DNA of 25,256 nucleotides, taken from the NCBI GenBank assembly GCA_010028775.1, contig RHAF01000008.1:1-25256 (forward strand), read 5' to 3'. Of this stretch, positions 23,530 through 25,256 are shown one piece after another. Each line of letters starts with the position of its first letter. Position 1 is the stretch's first letter. This DNA comes from Verrucomicrobiota bacterium (lineage in GTDB: Bacteria; Verrucomicrobiota; Verrucomicrobiia; Methylacidiphilales; Verrucolacustridaceae). Position numbers and translations under genes: made by a program. The notes under the pieces are model-generated. The model was not told the DNA's origin, searched no databases, and saw only the letters and a program-made list of their open reading frames with translations.

Positions 23530-24605
23530 AGGGAATATCGAGTTGGGTTTTGTCGGCAGCCGTTGCGTTGGTTCTGGTGGGAATATCCAGTGTGGTTTTG
23601 GGTGTTTTTCTTTTTGGGACCTGGATGCCAACAGGAAGTTCCGCCGGAGGTGCCCAAGGCCAAATTGCTGAGTTGAGGAAGAAATCCGAGCAATTGACCA
23701 AACATTTGCAAGAGACTGTAAGCCAAGGGGCGGATAGGAGTCAGAGGACTTTTGATCACCGGATTTTTGTTTCCCGCACACTGCTTTTTCTGCCCCAGCA
23801 GAAGGAGCAGGTTCAGCCGATGCAGGATGATCTCGTCACCTCGGACGGAATCAAGGTTGGATGGAAAATCAAGCATGGGTTGGATTTGGAGGACTCCGGG
23901 GTCGCCGACCAGGATGATGACAGTGACGGCTTCAGCAACAAAGAGGAGTACGACAAAGGAACAGATCCCGCCGACCCTGCCAGTAGTCCATCCCGATGGG
24001 TGAAATTGAGAATTGTCTCGGTTGATCCTGAGAAAATCACAGTCAGTTTCACCGGAAAAAGCGATGACCGTTTCACTTTGCGCTTCACGGGATACGGGAG
24101 GCGAAAAGAATCCCAGGTGGTGGTTGGGGATCATCTCTGGCTAGCCGTCTCGGGCAAGGCAGTCGAGGTTGTTACCAGCGAGGTCCAGGCGAAGACCCTT
24201 CTGGAATCCAAAGCGTACCCGCATTTGATTCCCTTCAACATCAAGGGTTACAAGGCGGATCGCGGCAAGCGAATGAACGAAAAAACCAAAACGGAAACCG
24301 ATTATGATGATTCTTACCTTGAGGTGGAAAGGACCGATGGAGTGCCTGGGTTATCCAAGGTGCTCATTGAAGAAGTTGGCTACAAGTATGAAAAAGGTGT
24401 GGAACGAGGTGTGCAATGGCCTGTCGGAGATATTCGATTGATTTCCCTGGTCCCCGGCGAAGGTGAAATGGGTCCATATCGAATCGGGCAATCCTTTGCT
24501 TACGCTGGCAAAGAGTTTGTCCTGCTGGGTGCCTCTCCGGAAAAAGTGACTTTGCAAATGCGCCCGGAGGGCGAGGAAGTCCTGATTCGCCCCAAAACTC
24601 CCTAA
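23526..24605 (+). CDS. Amuc_1099-like pilus-system protein with EF-hand-type calcium loop
   Basis: A 359-residue protein with an N-terminal membrane anchor (about 7-32), a coiled-coil stretch (about 44-68), then a soluble region. Residues 130-141 (DDDSDGFSNKEE) form an EF-hand-like loop with Asp at positions 1, 3 and 5, Gly at 6, Asn at 9 and Glu at 12. It is followed by YDKGTDP, as in thrombospondin type 3 or dockerin-like repeats. C-terminal of it lie two beta-rich segments (about 157-215 and 295-355) such as FTLRFTGYGRR and FAYAGKEFVLLGASPEKVTLQM, which resemble PilP-like or small beta-barrel domains. By position it would link the inner-membrane parts to the secretin; this is inference. 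It overlaps the Amuc_1100-like gene by ATGA, with the stop of that gene inside. Confidence 0.8.
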   Translation: MKGISSWVLSAAVALVLVGISSVVLGVFLFGTWMPTGSSAGGAQGQIAELRKKSEQLTKHLQETVSQGADRSQRTFDHRIFVSRTLLFLPQQKEQVQPMQDDLVTSDGIKVGWKIKHGLDLEDSGVADQDDDSDGFSNKEEYDKGTDPADPASSPSRWVKLRIVSVDPEKITVSFTGKSDDRFTLRFTGYGRRKESQVVVGDHLWLAVSGKAVEVVTSEVQAKTLLESKAYPHLIPFNIKGYKADRGKRMNEKTKTETDYDDSYLEVERTDGVPGLSKVLIEEVGYKYEKGVERGVQWPVGDIRLISLVPGEGEMGPYRIGQSFAYAGKEFVLLGASPEKVTLQMRPEGEEVLIRPKTP

Positions 24606-24644
24606 TCATTCGCAAGTTTTTCACCTGGCAGACTAACCCTCATT

Positions 24645-24658
24645 GACCCCGAGGGGTC
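24645..24658. repeat. GC-rich hairpin just before the secretin gene
   Basis: GACCCCGAGGGGTC is a near-perfect self-complementary 14-mer located 15 bases before the likely TTG start of the secretin gene. There is no following T-run, so it is not an ordinary terminator. It could occlude the ribosome-binding site or reduce read-through into the secretin gene. Confidence 0.5.
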
Positions 24659-24672
24659 GTCACCGAGAATGC

Positions 24673-25256
24673 TTGAAATACGTGAAACGCTTCCTCTTTC
24701 TTTTGACTTTGGTCGGCGGGAACTTGCTTTACTCTGAATCCTCGAATTCCGAGGTCGGAACAGGATCGACGAATCCTCCTGCAACCTTTTCCACCACCTC
24801 CGAGCAGATCATGCAACGGGAAATCGACCGGCGAAGAGAGTCCGCATTTCGTTGGAACGAAATACTAGATTTGGGAGAAAAACTTTACGATGTTGGCGAA
24901 TGGAAGCATGCGGAAGCCAAGTATCGTTTAGTGATGGCAGAAACGGATGGACAATCATTCAGTTCTGGCTTTTATCAGCGGGCAAGAGTAGGCGCATCGA
25001 AGTGCCTGACGGCGGAGGCCATTACAAAAAGCGAGGCAGGAAATACGAAAGATGCCGCCATACTAATCAAGCAGGCGTTGGATTTAGATCCAGCCAACCA
25101 AGCCCTTGGTCGTCAGGCAACCTCCATGCTGGAGGAGGCGAATGTCAATGACCCTAGTTTTGGCTTAAATTCAGCTGTTACCGAAGATCTTAAAGCCAAG
25201 ACAGAAAACATCAGAAAACTGCTCTCTTTATCAGATCAACTTTCGGAAACAGGGCA
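24673..25256 (+). CDS. Probable pilus secretin (Amuc_1098-like), N-terminal TPR part; cut by window edge
   Basis: The frame is open from 24637 to the right edge with no stop, so about 194 residues are visible from the TTG at 24673; a GTG at 24682 or TTG at 24643 are other possible starts. It begins with a signal peptide (KYVKRFLFLLTLVGGNLLYSES), then a Ser/Thr-rich linker and a helical region with two TPR-like repeats. These are ILDLGEKLYDVGEWKHAEAKYR followed by RARVGASKCLTAEA, and DAAILIKQALDLDPANQ. In the Akkermansia locus the gene after Amuc_1099 (Amuc_1098) encodes a secretin. The secretin domain itself lies beyond the window, so the secretin call depends on gene order and the N-terminal architecture. 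The start codon is the weakest part. Confidence 0.65.
   Translation, partial: MKYVKRFLFLLTLVGGNLLYSESSNSEVGTGSTNPPATFSTTSEQIMQREIDRRRESAFRWNEILDLGEKLYDVGEWKHAEAKYRLVMAETDGQSFSSGFYQRARVGASKCLTAEAITKSEAGNTKDAAILIKQALDLDPANQALGRQATSMLEEANVNDPSFGLNSAVTEDLKAKTENIRKLLSLSDQLSETG

Noticed and set aside
24852..25151. Separate small gene at the right end
   Set aside because: It lies in another frame within the secretin gene, which has a signal peptide and TPR-like repeats and stays open to the edge.
1..25256. CRISPR arrays, insertion sequences, integrases, toxin-antitoxin pairs, rRNA
   Set aside because: Looked for direct repeats with regular spacing, transposase motifs and terminal repeats; none seen. 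Repeats found are short inverted repeats only.

Overview
The window looks like a chromosomal piece of a member of the Verrucomicrobiota. The best evidence is the right end (about 20.0-25.3 kb). It carries five consecutive genes in the order and with the architectures of the Akkermansia pilus-like locus Amuc_1102-1101-1100-1099-1098: an exported small protein, a PilM-like protein, a PilO-like membrane protein, a membrane protein with a calcium-binding loop, and the start of a secretin. That assignment rests on protein features plus gene order read by eye; no database search was run. The rest is compact, GC-rich housekeeping DNA with many 4-base ATGA/GTGA overlaps. No stretch above 300 bases lacks a gene, and no insertion sequence, CRISPR array, integrase or phage gene was seen.

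Left part (1-8.5 kb): the C-terminal end of an AraC-type regulator runs in from the left edge and converges on gltB (glutamate synthase large subunit, minus strand). Divergent from gltB is a three-gene plus-strand operon: NAD kinase, a fructose/Ntr-type PTS EIIA protein and a LacI-type regulator, each overlapping the next by 4 bases. The LacI gene ends tail to tail on a minus-strand phosphofructokinase, their stop codons sharing one CTAG. This block therefore groups nitrogen assimilation, NADP supply, PTS-type signalling and glycolysis.

Middle (8.5-12.4 kb): a yeast-type cytosine deaminase (plus strand) faces hypoxanthine phosphoribosyltransferase (minus strand), making a small base-salvage neighbourhood. 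The phosphoribosyltransferase is coupled to an upstream exported repeat-type protein that lacks a conventional start codon next to its ribosome-binding site. Further upstream are a YugP-like membrane zinc peptidase and a class I aspartate aminotransferase.

Right-middle (12.4-20.0 kb): a HAD phosphatase is followed by an MlaE-MlaF-MlaD lipid-transport cassette, whose last gene overlaps ispD (isoprenoid synthesis). A tRNA-Glu(UUC) lies on the minus strand, and an AT-rich intergenic segment then leads into a full-length cobalamin-dependent methionine synthase, metH.

Right end (20.0 kb to the edge): the pilus-like operon. Its PilM-like protein appears to carry a membrane segment, a coiled coil and a PilN-like domain in the same chain, so PilM and PilN seem fused. 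The downstream genes overlap tightly. The secretin gene is cut by the window edge after about 194 codons.
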